Shown in pieces: positions 11,618 through 20,746 of a DNA stretch of 64,000 nt. Made by a program: the position numbers and the translations under genes. Under the pieces are notes generated by a model. The model ran no database searches and had not been told where the DNA came from. It saw only the letters and a list, made by a program, of their open reading frames with translations. Every line of letters starts with the position of its first letter. Position 1 is the first letter of the stretch. This stretch comes from Lumbricus terrestris (Eukaryota > Annelida > Clitellata > Crassiclitellata > Lumbricidae). The stretch covers positions 13,930,432-13,994,431 of the forward strand of contig OX457037.1 of the NCBI GenBank assembly GCA_949752735.1, read 5' to 3'.

Positions 11618-12270
11618 TAGCTGGGATGCCCGGCGTTGACCGAAAATTTTAGGAATCGGGCCCATTCCTCGCCAATCCCTCCTTCCATCACACCATCCTT
11701 CCCATTCTCATACCATACGTCGCACTCTCCCTCCCTCCTTCACACGCTCCATCCCACCCTCCCACCATCCCCTCACTCCAACCCTCCCACCATCCCTTCC
11801 ACCGTCCCTCTCACCGTCCCTCTCACCCTTCCACTGTCCCTCTCATCCACCATCCCTCCCTCATACCCTCCCTCCCTACTTCACACCATTCCACCCTCCC
11901 CACCCTCCCTCCCTCCCACCCTTCCTCCCTCTCAACCCTACTTTCCGCCCTCTCCTTCACCCTCCCTCTCACCTTCCTACCCTCCCTCTCTGAACTCCTA
12001 CCGCACCGAACCACATTCCGACCTCCACCGGTACGCGACCCGTGAAATCCGGACTGGCAAAAGCGCTGGCCTTAAGCACCTTTTAAACTGTGTCAACCTA
12101 TGCTCTTATGCGTATGGGACCGAAAGAAAAGTCTTGTTATAAGCTTGTGATGCAAATCTGGCAACTACATTGTTGTGTCCCGTGTCCAGGACCTTGGGAT
12201 TCGTCCATTGCCGGTGTACTGCGAGATTCTATCCGGCAGCTAAGACTATCCAAAAACTATATGAAAATTA
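11618..12270 (+). mobile_element. TAGCTGGG-type repeat with pyrimidine-rich core
   Basis: A conserved head (ctagctgggatgcccggcgt) is followed by about 350 bp of an almost pure C/T strand (CCCTCCC, CACCCTTC words). A conserved tail then reads ggtacgcgacccgtgaaatcc, cttaagcacctttt, gggaccgaaagaaaagt. The same head and tail enclose a different (CCCCACC-rich) core at 53912-54830, which shows one repeat family with a hypervariable middle. The long plus-strand open frame (11636-12142) is a product of base composition. The head contains the self-complementary CCCGGC/GCCCGGG type stem, better preserved in the second copy. Confidence 0.65.
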
Positions 12271-12273
12271 AGA

Positions 12274-12457
12274 AATAAGCCGTTATGGACATTTTCCGCA
12301 TTTTGCTTTTGGGGGGGGGGGGCTGAGCCGCATTTTGGGGCGGGGGCTTAGCCCCCTTGGCGACGCCACTGACATAGAGATAAGAACGGTGTGTCTTACA
12401 CATAATTAGACTTGTACGCAACGTCAAGGTCTTATAATGTAGACTTACGCTAGCGAG

Positions 12458-12506
<49 letters not shown>
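12274..12506. repeat. MITE end with G-run, then (TA)n microsatellite
   Basis: The piece 12274-12370 (aaataagccgttatggacat to ggcgacgccactg) repeats the sequence at 10180-10250 and ends in the CAGTGGCG terminus read on the minus strand. It includes a run of ten G at 12311-12320. At 12459-12507 follows about 49 bp of TA repeat. There are no genes. Confidence 0.7.
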
Positions 12507-12509
<3 letters not shown>

Positions 12510-12515
12510 CTTGCA

Positions 12516-12886
12516 GTGGCGGCGCCAGGATTCCAGTTTCGGGGGGCTGAAGTCCGCGGTAAAATTTGACATTTCCATCCGCCAAAATTTCTGACGACCT
12601 TTTTTTTAGTCATCACCCGAAAATTGTGGATACTTCAATGTAAAATAATTCAGATTTCCATCTTTTGCCGGCCAAAATTTCTGACGACCTTTTTTTCTTT
12701 TGTTTAGTCATCCGGCGAAGGCGAAATCTCGACGATATTTTCTATTTTCGCCGCCAAAAAGTTGATGACCTTATTTTAGTCGTGACGCTCAACGATTGGG
12801 GGGGGGGGACAAATGCATGGACCGTGCCCCAACACCTCCATTGGTGGGACCGTCCCCTTGTCCCCCTAGGTCTCCGCCCACGCTTA
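12516..12886. mobile_element. MITE with 65-bp minisatellite core and mismatched ends
   Basis: It starts with CAGTGGCGGCGCCAGGATTC, the terminus of the hAT-type MITE at 14235-14567. It finishes with gtccccctaggtctccgccca, the terminus of the CATGGGCGGAGAC family seen at 36626 and 41015. The middle carries copies of the AT-rich module ttttagtcatccg...cgacgatattttctattttcgccgcca. No flanking duplication matches, so it is probably a recombinant or partly deleted element. Confidence 0.5.
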
Positions 12887-13403
12887 GCTCATAGGTTGGC
12901 TGACTGTGACTTCATCGATAGCAGGGCACCGGAGAGGATTTCAAAAACATCTCTTCGCTGCAGAAAGACCGTTCTCATTATTTTCACGAGCATGTCACAG
13001 TCACACTGAGAACGTCGATTCGAACTTACAGGATGGGTGCTCTCTTTGTAAGATCGATGAAGAATGGACGTCTTACCTGAAGATAAACTTCTCAAATTTG
13101 CACTTTATGCATTCTAAAAAAGGGACAAGGACGAAATCCGGAAACCAATAATCTGCGTTCTACTTAGGCCTATGCACTGCATCATGGGTAAAGAACCTTT
13201 TACAAACTCGATGAGTCTATGATGAAAAGGACAACCGAATTTTCTTCCGAACAGGATTTGAAGAGAAAAACAACAATGTAGGGCTTCCGCAGGAAAAAAA
13301 GATTTTCATAAGATAACAAAATAACATGACATAGGTTGTTTCATCGCTCACAAAATAACACAACAAGATTAGTTCATGCATGGAATATTTATTTGATACT
13401 TAC

Positions 13404-13472
13404 GTGCGTCACTCGGAGTCGTCTGAGCAGCAGCGGTTGTTACCAGACACACGATGATAATCAGCTTCATCT
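13404..13472 (-). CDS. Signal-peptide exon of CUB gene (start codon at 13470)
   Basis: On the minus strand, acceptor attttcag leads into AG and then ATG with coding MKLIIIVCLVTTAAAQTTPSDA, followed by a perfect GTAAGT donor after one base of the next codon. A Lys, a hydrophobic core (LIIIVCLV) and a small-residue Ala-Ala-Ala cleavage region make a textbook secretory signal peptide, probably cut after AAA or AQ. The exon ends in phase 1, exactly what the first-half CUB exon at 8013-8188 needs; the joined codon is Arg. The acceptor two bases before the ATG implies a non-coding exon further upstream, beyond the microsatellite at 13619-14037. Inference: this starts the gene made of the four exons between 8188 and 1359. 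An alternative internal promoter of a longer gene is also possible. Confidence 0.72.
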
Positions 13473-13618
13473 CTGAAAATTATTGCAATAAAAAGGTTTT
13501 TGAAACAAGAATGCTCAGGAATACGATTTCTTAGAGATTCAGCTGCATCATGCGAACAGTACTGCGCATGTATATATACAATAGTATAATAGTATATGAC
13601 TGTATGCATGTGCGTGTG

Positions 13619-13750
13619 TATGTTTGTATGTATGCATGTATGTACGTACGTACGTACGTACGTACGTACGTACGTACGTACGTACGTACGTACGTACGTA
13701 TGTATGTATGTATGTATGTATGTATGTATGTATGTATGTATGTATGTATG

Positions 13751-13811
<61 letters not shown>

Positions 13812-14037
13812 TGTATGTATGTATGTATGTATGTATGTATGTATGTATGTATGTATGTATGTATGTATGTATGTATTGTATGTATGTATGTATGTATGTA
13901 TGTATGTATGTATGTATGTATGTATGTATGTATGTATGTATGTATGTATGTATGTATGTATGTATGTATGTATGTATGTATGTATGTATGTATGTATGTA
14001 TGTATGTATGTATGTATGTATGTATGTATGTATATAT
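13619..14037. repeat. Compound (GTAC)n-(GTAT)n microsatellite
   Basis: After a few GTAT and GCAT units come about 15 perfect GTAC units (13642-13700), followed by roughly 84 GTAT units broken only near 13780 and 13876. GTAC is self-complementary, so that part can form cruciforms. It lies about 150 bp upstream of the signal-peptide exon on the minus strand, within the inferred 5' intron. Frames reading YVCM, IHTY or VRTY are artefacts. Confidence 0.95.
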
Positions 14038-14234
14038 GTATCAGCAAGCAAAGTAACTGGGTCTACTAGTCTACTAGACTCATATAGGCTAGGTCAAATA
14101 TTGCGTAGGCAAATGCTTAAGCTTCATTTGAAAGACGATAAAGCGACAGTTAGGCCTGTGCTGTTAGTTGTAAAGGTAATCTCGATAAACAGCCACAGAA
14201 TTTTGCCCTACCTGACTTTTGCCCCGACAGTGCT

Positions 14235-14567
14235 CAGTGGCGGCGCTAGGGGGCCTGGGGGCTAAGCCCCCCTACAAGAGTCTCACACCCCCACTAAGAA
14301 ATGGCCATCCGAATTTTTTGACATTGCAATATCCACGTTTTTCGGTCGATGACTACAAAAATATGTCGTCAGAAATTTTGGCGGCGAAAATGGGAAATTT
14401 TCATGAGATTTCGGTCGATGACTAAAAAAAGGCGAAAATGGAAAATTTTCATGAGATTTCGATTGATGACTAAAAAAAAGGTCGTCAGAAATTTTGACGG
14501 ATGGAAATGGGAAATTTTCGCCGCGAGGCTTCAGCCCTGCGAAACTGAAATCCTGGCGCCGCCACTG
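14235..14567. mobile_element. hAT-type MITE, CAGTGGCGGCGC termini
   Basis: The left end CAGTGGCGGCGCTAGG and the reverse complement of the right end CAGTGGCGGCGCCAGG face inward. They are flanked by an 8-bp duplication with one mismatch (acagtgct at 14227-14234, acagggct at 14568-14575), as in hAT elements. The body holds two to three copies of the module tttttggcggcgaaaat...gatttcggtcgatgactaaaaa. The element is 333 bp with no coding capacity and is non-autonomous. Confidence 0.75.
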
Positions 14568-14874
14568 ACAGGGCTGCCATAACTTTTGTTATGACAGAAA
14601 TTTGACCTGCCAGAAATTTTTCCCTGTCAGAACTTTGACTGCCAATATTTTTGCCATGCCAGAGAGCGTATTGGCGCACATACACTTCTCAGACATGCAG
14701 TAAGTTCACTATCCTGATAAACAAAAATTACGAATGAAGGCCATCGTCATTCTCAACTGTCCACTGCCATCAATCAATTGTCAGCAAGAATATGAGGCGA
14801 TGAAATTGCGCCTGCTTATTCAAGGAAAGACATCTGCTAGTGCTAGAGTGTGCTATTTTAGACGGTTCTAGGGC

Positions 14875-15000
14875 AATTACCCCTGGACAATTACCCCCCC
14901 CGTGCCAATTACCCCCGGACAACTACCCCCCGCGCCAATTACGCCCCGGACAATTACCCCCGGTACCAATTACCCCCCGGACAATTACCCCCCGTGCCAA
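14875..15000. repeat. Minisatellite of caattacccccggac units
   Basis: About eight units of 14-17 bp alternate caattacccccggac and gtgccaattaccccc. The reverse-complement array occurs at 22190-22335, so it belongs to a dispersed family. There is no coding relevance. Confidence 0.85.
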
Positions 15001-15068
15001 TAAAGAAGTCTATGTCGTGCTAAACGCAAGTTAGTGTTAGGCCTAAACGTTCAAGAAAAATATTAAAT

Positions 15069-15212
15069 AAAATCCAATCTAAAAACGGTTGTAAGCTAAT
15101 TGGAACGCCTGCCTAATAAAATATTTAAATGTCATCGATAGAGGTCTGGATTCAGTTTGTAAGATAGGCCTAATAAATAAAATCCAACCTAAAAACGGTT
15201 CTAAGCTAGTTG
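15069..15212. repeat. Tandem 110-bp repeat that received the LTR element
   Basis: The unit aaaatccaatctaaaaacgg...taagctaattggaacgcctgcctaataaaat starts at 15069 and again at 15179. The second unit breaks off at 15212 and resumes at 20381 (tagcgcctgcctaataaaat), so the LTR element sits inside it. The intact first unit therefore shows the empty site. Confidence 0.85.
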
Positions 15213-16043
15213 TGTAAACTTTAGCCCCCTTGATGTCGTCGCTATCTCATCGAAGGGGGACGCCGAGGGAGCAATGGATGGATGATTATGAAGAGGCGTT
15301 GTAGCTTGATAACCTAGAGAGTCAGAATTCGGAATAGGTTGCAAAACGGAATGGTTCATTGAATAGGAGTCGTATATTTCAGAGTTAGCGGTTATTCTAC
15401 CAGGACGCCGCTCGAGTGGAATAAAGGACATATCGTCGCCGGTTCTCTGTCCGAGAACGCCCGCCGCCAGGGGTCGGGCTGGGTCCGACTGCTCCCTGCC
15501 GTAGTCTGCTTCTAATTGGCCTGACACCACGCTAGCGTGCCACAACTGCATGAGTCCTACTCGGGCATCCGCTCGGGCCTCGTCGTCCGCCGCGGTTGTA
15601 ATTATAGTTTCCCTCTGATCTCGTGTGAATGCGTCTTCTGCTCGATCGCAGGCGGAGTTATTAATGTTCGAGTACACGTGGGCAGTATTAAGGGTTGAAT
15701 CATGGGAGGAATGTTTTTGTTGGGTTGCCATTTTATCTTGCATCAGTTCACCAACAAACAACACACAAAGATTCGCAAACTTAATCACCACTCGCAGTGT
15801 ATTATCATTAATGTAAAATCGCAAACAAACTGTCCGATTCAACTAAAATTACTAAAACCGGCCATATGACAACGTGTCAGCCATTACAGAACGCAACCAG
15901 AAAGGGAAAGATCTTAATCTTAAAGCGTTAACTATCAGTCGGTCGCTATGGGTAATTAATTGGCGCCCGCTAAATCTCGGCGGTTTCCACTATACCGTTT
16001 GGCCGTATCACGTGGCACGTGAGCTAAGGGCTGGTCCTTTACA
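15213..16043 (-). repeat. 3' LTR of the gypsy element (831 bp)
   Basis: It begins with TGTAAA and ends with TTTACA and is the same length as the copy at 19546-20376, with no difference noticed. It carries the same internal open frame as the 5' LTR (ATG at 15731), here running 177 codons until a stop three codons beyond the LTR edge, at 15201. The polypurine tract adjoins its 5' edge (plus-strand base 16044). Confidence 0.93.
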
Positions 16044-16056
16044 CTCTCCCCCACCT
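16044..16056 (-). promoter_or_regulatory. Polypurine tract
   Basis: On the minus strand aggtgggggagag lies immediately before the TGTAAA start of the 3' LTR, the position and composition of the plus-strand primer of LTR elements. It fixes the orientation of the element. Confidence 0.8.
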
Positions 16057-16614
16057 ACTCAAGTGGTGAAACCACGGGGAAACCAACAAACGGTACTGGA
16101 CCATTCAAACAACGGTCAACCCCTCTACAAATTTCCATACCTCGGGCCTATCTCAAAATACAGCATCCGGCAAATGTAAATCTGGACTACTGGCTCCGCC
16201 TACCCAAATGGTGAAACCCGGGAAAACCAAACAGTAGATGAACCATTCAAACAACGGTCAACCCCTCTACAAATTTCCATACCTCGGGCCTAAAGCATCC
16301 GGCAAATGTAAATTTGGACTACAGGGTCACCGACTGTTCCTACCCATGCACCCAATGTTATAACGCAACTGTAACAAAGCGCTCCAACAGAATGCAGAAA
16401 CAACCAAACACGAAACAGTAGAATCATCCTTAGCCTGCTACATGATTAACTATCGCACGACCCAGGGTCGTCTATTTCCTTACACAATCCTTTAATCAGA
16501 AGTTCGGGTTCGGGCAACACAAACACTTATCTAGGTGATTGACATCAGCAACACGGTTTCACAACGGTGAATAATACGTTTTTCACAACGGTGAATAACT
16601 GGTCAGGGCGTGGT
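16057..16614 (-). repeat. 3' untranslated region with diverged 145-bp duplication
   Basis: The segment starting cctactcaagtggtgaaacc (16053) recurs as cctacccaaatggtgaaacc (16199). Both copies contain accattcaaacaacggtcaa and catacctcgggcct. It lies between the stop codon of the long frame and the polypurine tract. No further open frame was found. Confidence 0.7.
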
Positions 16615-19600
16615 TTATAAACGAAACCGAACAGGAAGAACATGGGGACGGGTTGGTCTGGGGACAGAGTTCAGTTCCTCGTCTCGGACAAGTTCGTCAA
16701 GTCCCAAAAGTTCGTCTCGATCAGTAACATCGTTCGAGATCGGCATATCCCAGTCCTTCGGACAGTCTCCCCCAAAGTTTTTCAGTTTGTCCACATAAAC
16801 CAACTTCGGCTGGGCACGGGTCGACTTCTGTATTCGGTAGAGTACGGGTCCGACGCGCTCCAGAACTTTGTACGGTCCTTCGTAGAACTTGGCCCACTTG
16901 GTCTTGATACCGGTGTGTCGACGAGGACAGTAGTACCATACCCATTGGCCAGGTCCGAATGCGGCTGGGCGCACTCGACCATTGTATCGAACAGTCCGAT
17001 GCTGCACGAACTGCTGAAAGTGAGTTCGCACCAGACGATAAGTGCCCTGCATCCGGTGCAGTCGTTGATCCACCAACTCGTCCACTGTTTGGTCGCTGAG
17101 TTCGATTGCCGAGCCATCGCTAAGGACTAGGTCGATGGGCGCGATGACTTCTCGTCCCATAAACAGCAGGTTGGGGCTGAATCCCGTACCCGAATGCTTG
17201 GTGGCACGGTACGCAGCCATCACTCCAGGTAAGAGGATGCTGAAGTCGTCTGGAAGGGACTCTTCCGGTCGAAGAGGAATTCGCGTAGTCTGCACCATCT
17301 CCACGTAGTGCGGTCGACGTGAGAGTGCGTCAGCGGAAAGTCGCGTGGAGCCGGCTCGGGGCTGATTCTCGAAATCGCACTCCTCAATGGCGGTGAGACA
17401 CGGGGCTCGCAGTTGAGAGGGCACAGTCTGCGTCGGCCGATCGTTAGCTTCTGGCGGAACGTCGTCAGACACGTTCAGCCGTAGAGAGGACAGCAGGATG
17501 TCTGGGTCACCAGACACATCGACTTCTGCGGTTCGAGCAGGCAGCGACGCACTGGCTGATAGAATGTCAGATTCGAGCACTTGCGTCGGTACAGAGCAGA
17601 GTCGAAGGTCGTCCTTCTTGGTGGGAAGAACGGCAAACACCTCCACATCCGCTTCGCTCATAGGTGGCGCAACAGTTCTTGCCAACGCTATTTTCCGACA
17701 TCGCGCAGTTCCAACTCCACGAGACAGTGCGTAGTCTCGTCCCTGTAGTTGAATTGATCGCTCGCGGAAATTCCAACTCGCGTTCTGCTGTTCCAGCCAA
17801 TCGAGTCCCAGAATCATCTCGTTCAGCTCCTCGGTGACGAGGCACGGAATCTGGAAAATCCGCCCTGCGATTTCACCTTGCACAGTAATCTCGCCCAGCA
17901 CACGAATGCTGGTGCCATTGGCCGCGTTCAGGAGCTGTCGCGATCCTCGCATGTCTTGAAGACGTACTAACGAAGCAGGAATTAACGACATCTCGCTTCC
18001 TGTGTCAATCAGAGCGAGGATCTTGCGCCCATTTATCCGAAGTGGCAAGTACGCGTTAGTACTTCCTTGGATATATCTTGCGTTAGCTATCCTTTCTCCT
18101 TCTTCTTGACCTTGTACGTCTGTCCTTGCTTGTGGACAGTCTTTCCGGAAATGTCCTGGCTGCAAGCAGAGAAAGCACCGACCACCACCTCGTCGATTCC
18201 TTCGACCTTGCGTCTCTAAATTGTTTCTCGTTCCTCCCTCCGATCTCTGTCGATTTTCCATCGGCACATATCGAGGTTCTACCGAGTGTCTTTCCCTTCC
18301 GTCAGATGCTTGCAACGTTGGCCCACACCACCACTGTTCCATCTGCAGTTGACGCTGTTCCATGTTAGCCATTTGCTCCGCCAATCTACGAAGCAATTCT
18401 TCGCTAGAACTGTCATCTGTTCGGATCGCTTGGATTCGTCCCGATCTACGCTCATGGTCTCCAGTTCTACCTCGAGTTGCTCGATTCGCCTCTAGTCGAA
18501 TAGCACATCTGCACGCTGCTTCGAGGTTAGTCGGTTCGCGGTCTCTCACGCATAGGGCAAGCTCGGAGTCCTCTATTGCGTCGAGAAATGCATCGATGGC
18601 GACCATCTCACTCATCTCCGTGGGCGGACCAGCATAGGCCAGCACCATCAGGCGTCGGATGTCTTGCGCTAATTCTTGCAAGGACTCTTCTTTTCTCTGT
18701 TTTCGCGCACGAAGTTGCGTACGATATAATGTTGTCTGGTCCGAACATCCATATCTGCTCCTAAGTCGCTTTATCAGATCGCTCGAGGATGACAGACCTG
18801 AGGCGTGAAATTCCCACAACAGATGCGCTGCTGGTCCTACCATGGCACACATCAATTGGTTCACCTTTTCGTCCTCATCCCATCCATTCTGTCTCGAACA
18901 GATCTCAAACTTGACTAGAAACGCTTCCAGAGGCGTTTGACCATCAAATTTCTCTAGTTTCAGCCACTGCTTGTGTCTGTCTCTTGGTTGCTTCTTCGTT
19001 TCATCCTCCGTACATGATTTCGGTTCGATGGTCGGCTTATATCTCAACCCATCGCCTTCAACTGAAATCACTGGACGAGTTTCTAACGGACTGGCCACCA
19101 AGGGACGACTTAACGTTTGTCCGACTTCCGTGCACAGCCCAGGACCATTGCTTACACTTTTTCCACTCTGCTCGCAAATCTCACTGAGATGCCTACACAG
19201 TTCTTGTAGTGGTGCTAAAAGGTCTTGCAATTGTCCAGTCTGGGTCGTCGTCGTGTTCTTCTTTAGTCGTGAAGAATTAATGCTAGTTCCATCAACTTCT
19301 TCCATTCCCCTTGCGTACTCTTGTTGACATATACTCCTTTTCTTCACTTCACTGCCTCTTAATATCTCGCCTCTCCTTTCATCTTTCCGTTTCTCTATTT
19401 CGTCTCTGGTCTCATTATCAACTCTCGAACACCTTTCATTCTCTTCATCATCTTTTAAGCGCAATCTCCAACTTCTGAAATCACTTGTAAGTTTGGGCTG
19501 TCCTGTTTCATCCATTTCAACACACCCCACACTTCTGGAATCACTTGTAAACTTTAGCCCCCTTGATGTCGTCGCTATCTCATCGAAGGGGGACGCCGAG

Positions 19601-20064
19601 GGAGCAATGGATGGATGATTATGAAGAGGCGTTGTAGCTTGATAACCTAGAGAGTCAGAATTCGGAATAGGTTGCAAAACGGAATGGTTCATTGAATAGG
19701 AGTCGTATATTTCAGAGTTAGCGGTTATTCTACCAGGACGCCGCTCGAGTGGAATAAAGGACATATCGTCGCCGGTTCTCTGTCCGAGAACGCCCGCCGC
19801 CAGGGGTCGGGCTGGGTCCGACTGCTCCCTGCCGTAGTCTGCTTCTAATTGGCCTGACACCACGCTAGCGTGCCACAACTGCATGAGTCCTACTCGGGCA
19901 TCCGCTCGGGCCTCGTCGTCCGCCGCGGTTGTAATTATAGTTTCCCTCTGATCTCGTGTGAATGCGTCTTCTGCTCGATCGCAGGCGGAGTTATTAATGT
20001 TCGAGTACACGTGGGCAGTATTAAGGGTTGAATCATGGGAGGAATGTTTTTGTTGGGTTGCCAT
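16615..20064 (-). CDS. Gag-protease fused in frame to integrase C-terminal tail
   Basis: The 1149-residue frame begins at ATG 20064 (context aaaATGg; another in-frame ATG is at 20076). Seen in order: an LTR-encoded N-terminus to about residue 173; a charged linker; a gypsy Gag capsid-like region (about 370-540, with WEFHASG and SLQELAQDIRRL); a CCHC zinc knuckle at 630-643 (CFLC...GHFRKDC); and an aspartic protease with ALIDTGSEM at 684-692 and ILGLDWL at 751-757. After a linker comes the last piece of RNase H (ADALSRR at about 911), then the end of integrase (MAAYRATKHSGTGFSPN and a GPY/F-like KWAKFYEGPYKV at about 1056). The reverse transcriptase and integrase DDE core are missing, yet the frame stays open, so both deletions are in-frame. 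Predicted role: particle formation and protease processing, with reverse transcription and integration supplied in trans. Confidence 0.88.
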   Translation of the reverse strand: MATQQKHSSHDSTLNTAHVYSNINNSACDRAEDAFTRDQRETIITTAADDEARADARVGLMQLWHASVVSGQLEADYGREQSDPARPLAAGVLGQRTGDDMSFIPLERRPGRITANSEIYDSYSMNHSVLQPIPNSDSLGYQATTPLHNHPSIAPSASPFDEIATTSRGLKFTSDSRSVGCVEMDETGQPKLTSDFRSWRLRLKDDEENERCSRVDNETRDEIEKRKDERRGEILRGSEVKKRSICQQEYARGMEEVDGTSINSSRLKKNTTTTQTGQLQDLLAPLQELCRHLSEICEQSGKSVSNGPGLCTEVGQTLSRPLVASPLETRPVISVEGDGLRYKPTIEPKSCTEDETKKQPRDRHKQWLKLEKFDGQTPLEAFLVKFEICSRQNGWDEDEKVNQLMCAMVGPAAHLLWEFHASGLSSSSDLIKRLRSRYGCSDQTTLYRTQLRARKQRKEESLQELAQDIRRLMVLAYAGPPTEMSEMVAIDAFLDAIEDSELALCVRDREPTNLEAACRCAIRLEANRATRGRTGDHERRSGRIQAIRTDDSSSEELLRRLAEQMANMEQRQLQMEQWWCGPTLQASDGRERHSVEPRYVPMENRQRSEGGTRNNLETQGRRNRRGGGRCFLCLQPGHFRKDCPQARTDVQGQEEGERIANARYIQGSTNAYLPLRINGRKILALIDTGSEMSLIPASLVRLQDMRGSRQLLNAANGTSIRVLGEITVQGEIAGRIFQIPCLVTEELNEMILGLDWLEQQNASWNFRERSIQLQGRDYALSRGVGTARCRKIALARTVAPPMSEADVEVFAVLPTKKDDLRLCSVPTQVLESDILSASASLPARTAEVDVSGDPDILLSSLRLNVSDDVPPEANDRPTQTVPSQLRAPCLTAIEECDFENQPRAGSTRLSADALSRRPHYVEMVQTTRIPLRPEESLPDDFSILLPGVMAAYRATKHSGTGFSPNLLFMGREVIAPIDLVLSDGSAIELSDQTVDELVDQRLHRMQGTYRLVRTHFQQFVQHRTVRYNGRVRPAAFGPGQWVWYYCPRRHTGIKTKWAKFYEGPYKVLERVGPVLYRIQKSTRAQPKLVYVDKLKNFGGDCPKDWDMPISNDVTDRDELLGLDELVRDEELNSVPRPTRPHVLPVRFRL

Positions 20065-20376
20065 TTTATCTTGCATCAGTTCACCAACAAACAACACACA
20101 AAGATTCGCAAACTTAATCACCACTCGCAGTGTATTATCATTAATGTAAAATCGCAAACAAACTGTCCGATTCAACTAAAATTACTAAAACCGGCCATAT
20201 GACAACGTGTCAGCCATTACAGAACGCAACCAGAAAGGGAAAGATCTTAATCTTAAAGCGTTAACTATCAGTCGGTCGCTATGGGTAATTAATTGGCGCC
20301 CGCTAAATCTCGGCGGTTTCCACTATACCGTTTGGCCGTATCACGTGGCACGTGAGCTAAGGGCTGGTCCTTTACA
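19546..20376 (-). repeat. 5' LTR of the gypsy element, partly protein-coding
   Basis: It is a direct repeat of 15213-16043. The start codon at 20064 lies about 313 bp inside it, so about 518 bp of the LTR (R/U5 side) is translated as the Gag N-terminus. The interior just after the LTR (19526-19545, read on the minus strand) begins agtgattccagaag and lacks the TGG expected at once for a tRNA primer-binding site. A near-copy of this junction (acttctgaaatcacttgtaa) is found 65 bp further in, at 19471-19490. Confidence 0.9.
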
Positions 20377-20746
20377 GTTGTAGCGCCTGCCTAATAAAAT
20401 ATTTAAATGTTTATCTTTCTCTCTCTCAGATTTATAAAATTCCATCATGACTAGATAATAGATATGGATAAATTAGTTGACTGTGTCTATTGTATTGAAT
20501 GGTCAGCCAAATATTAGATCTATGCAAGAGCATACAGGTAACGTATGCCTCAGAGCGAAAGAAACAGATACGTAGAGAAAGACAGAGAGAGGAACAGAGA
20601 GGCATGGATTGCTTAAAAAAGGGATGTACGCAGATAGCTGAGAAATAATGGTAGTAGCAAGGAGTGTGTATAAGTGTGTACAACAAGTATTGTAGAGTGA
20701 GACAATGACTAAAGATGTGTACACAGCAAATTAAGTTACTTTAGGA

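Larger units (their letters stand above)
15213..20376 (-). mobile_element. Ty3/gypsy LTR retrotransposon, internally deleted
   Basis: Two 831-bp LTRs (TGTAAA...TTTACA) enclose a 3.5 kb interior. The 4-bp sequence GTTG is duplicated at 15209-15212 and 20377-20380. The order on the minus strand is 5' LTR, one long gag-protease-integrase-tail frame, an untranslated tail with a diverged tandem repeat, polypurine tract and 3' LTR. This order and the conserved domain remnants place it in Ty3/gypsy (Metaviridae-like). Reverse transcriptase, nearly all of RNase H and the integrase catalytic core are absent. The LTRs look identical by eye, so insertion was recent and must have used enzymes in trans. 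Confidence 0.93.

Noticed and set aside
13550..14265. Several open frames of 60-213 codons reading YVCM, IHTY or VRTY on both strands
   Set aside because: They are translations of the GTAC/GTAT microsatellite in all frames; tetranucleotide repeats without stops are always open.
15201..15842. 213-codon frame as an independent gene
   Set aside because: It is the 3' LTR copy of the Gag N-terminus, identical to the start of the long frame in the 5' LTR. The codon at the apparent first position is TTG; the real ATGs are 33 and 37 codons further in.
16642..19327. Many plus-strand frames of 60-162 codons inside the gypsy element
   Set aside because: They are antisense shadows of the long Gag-protease frame, without domain similarity.
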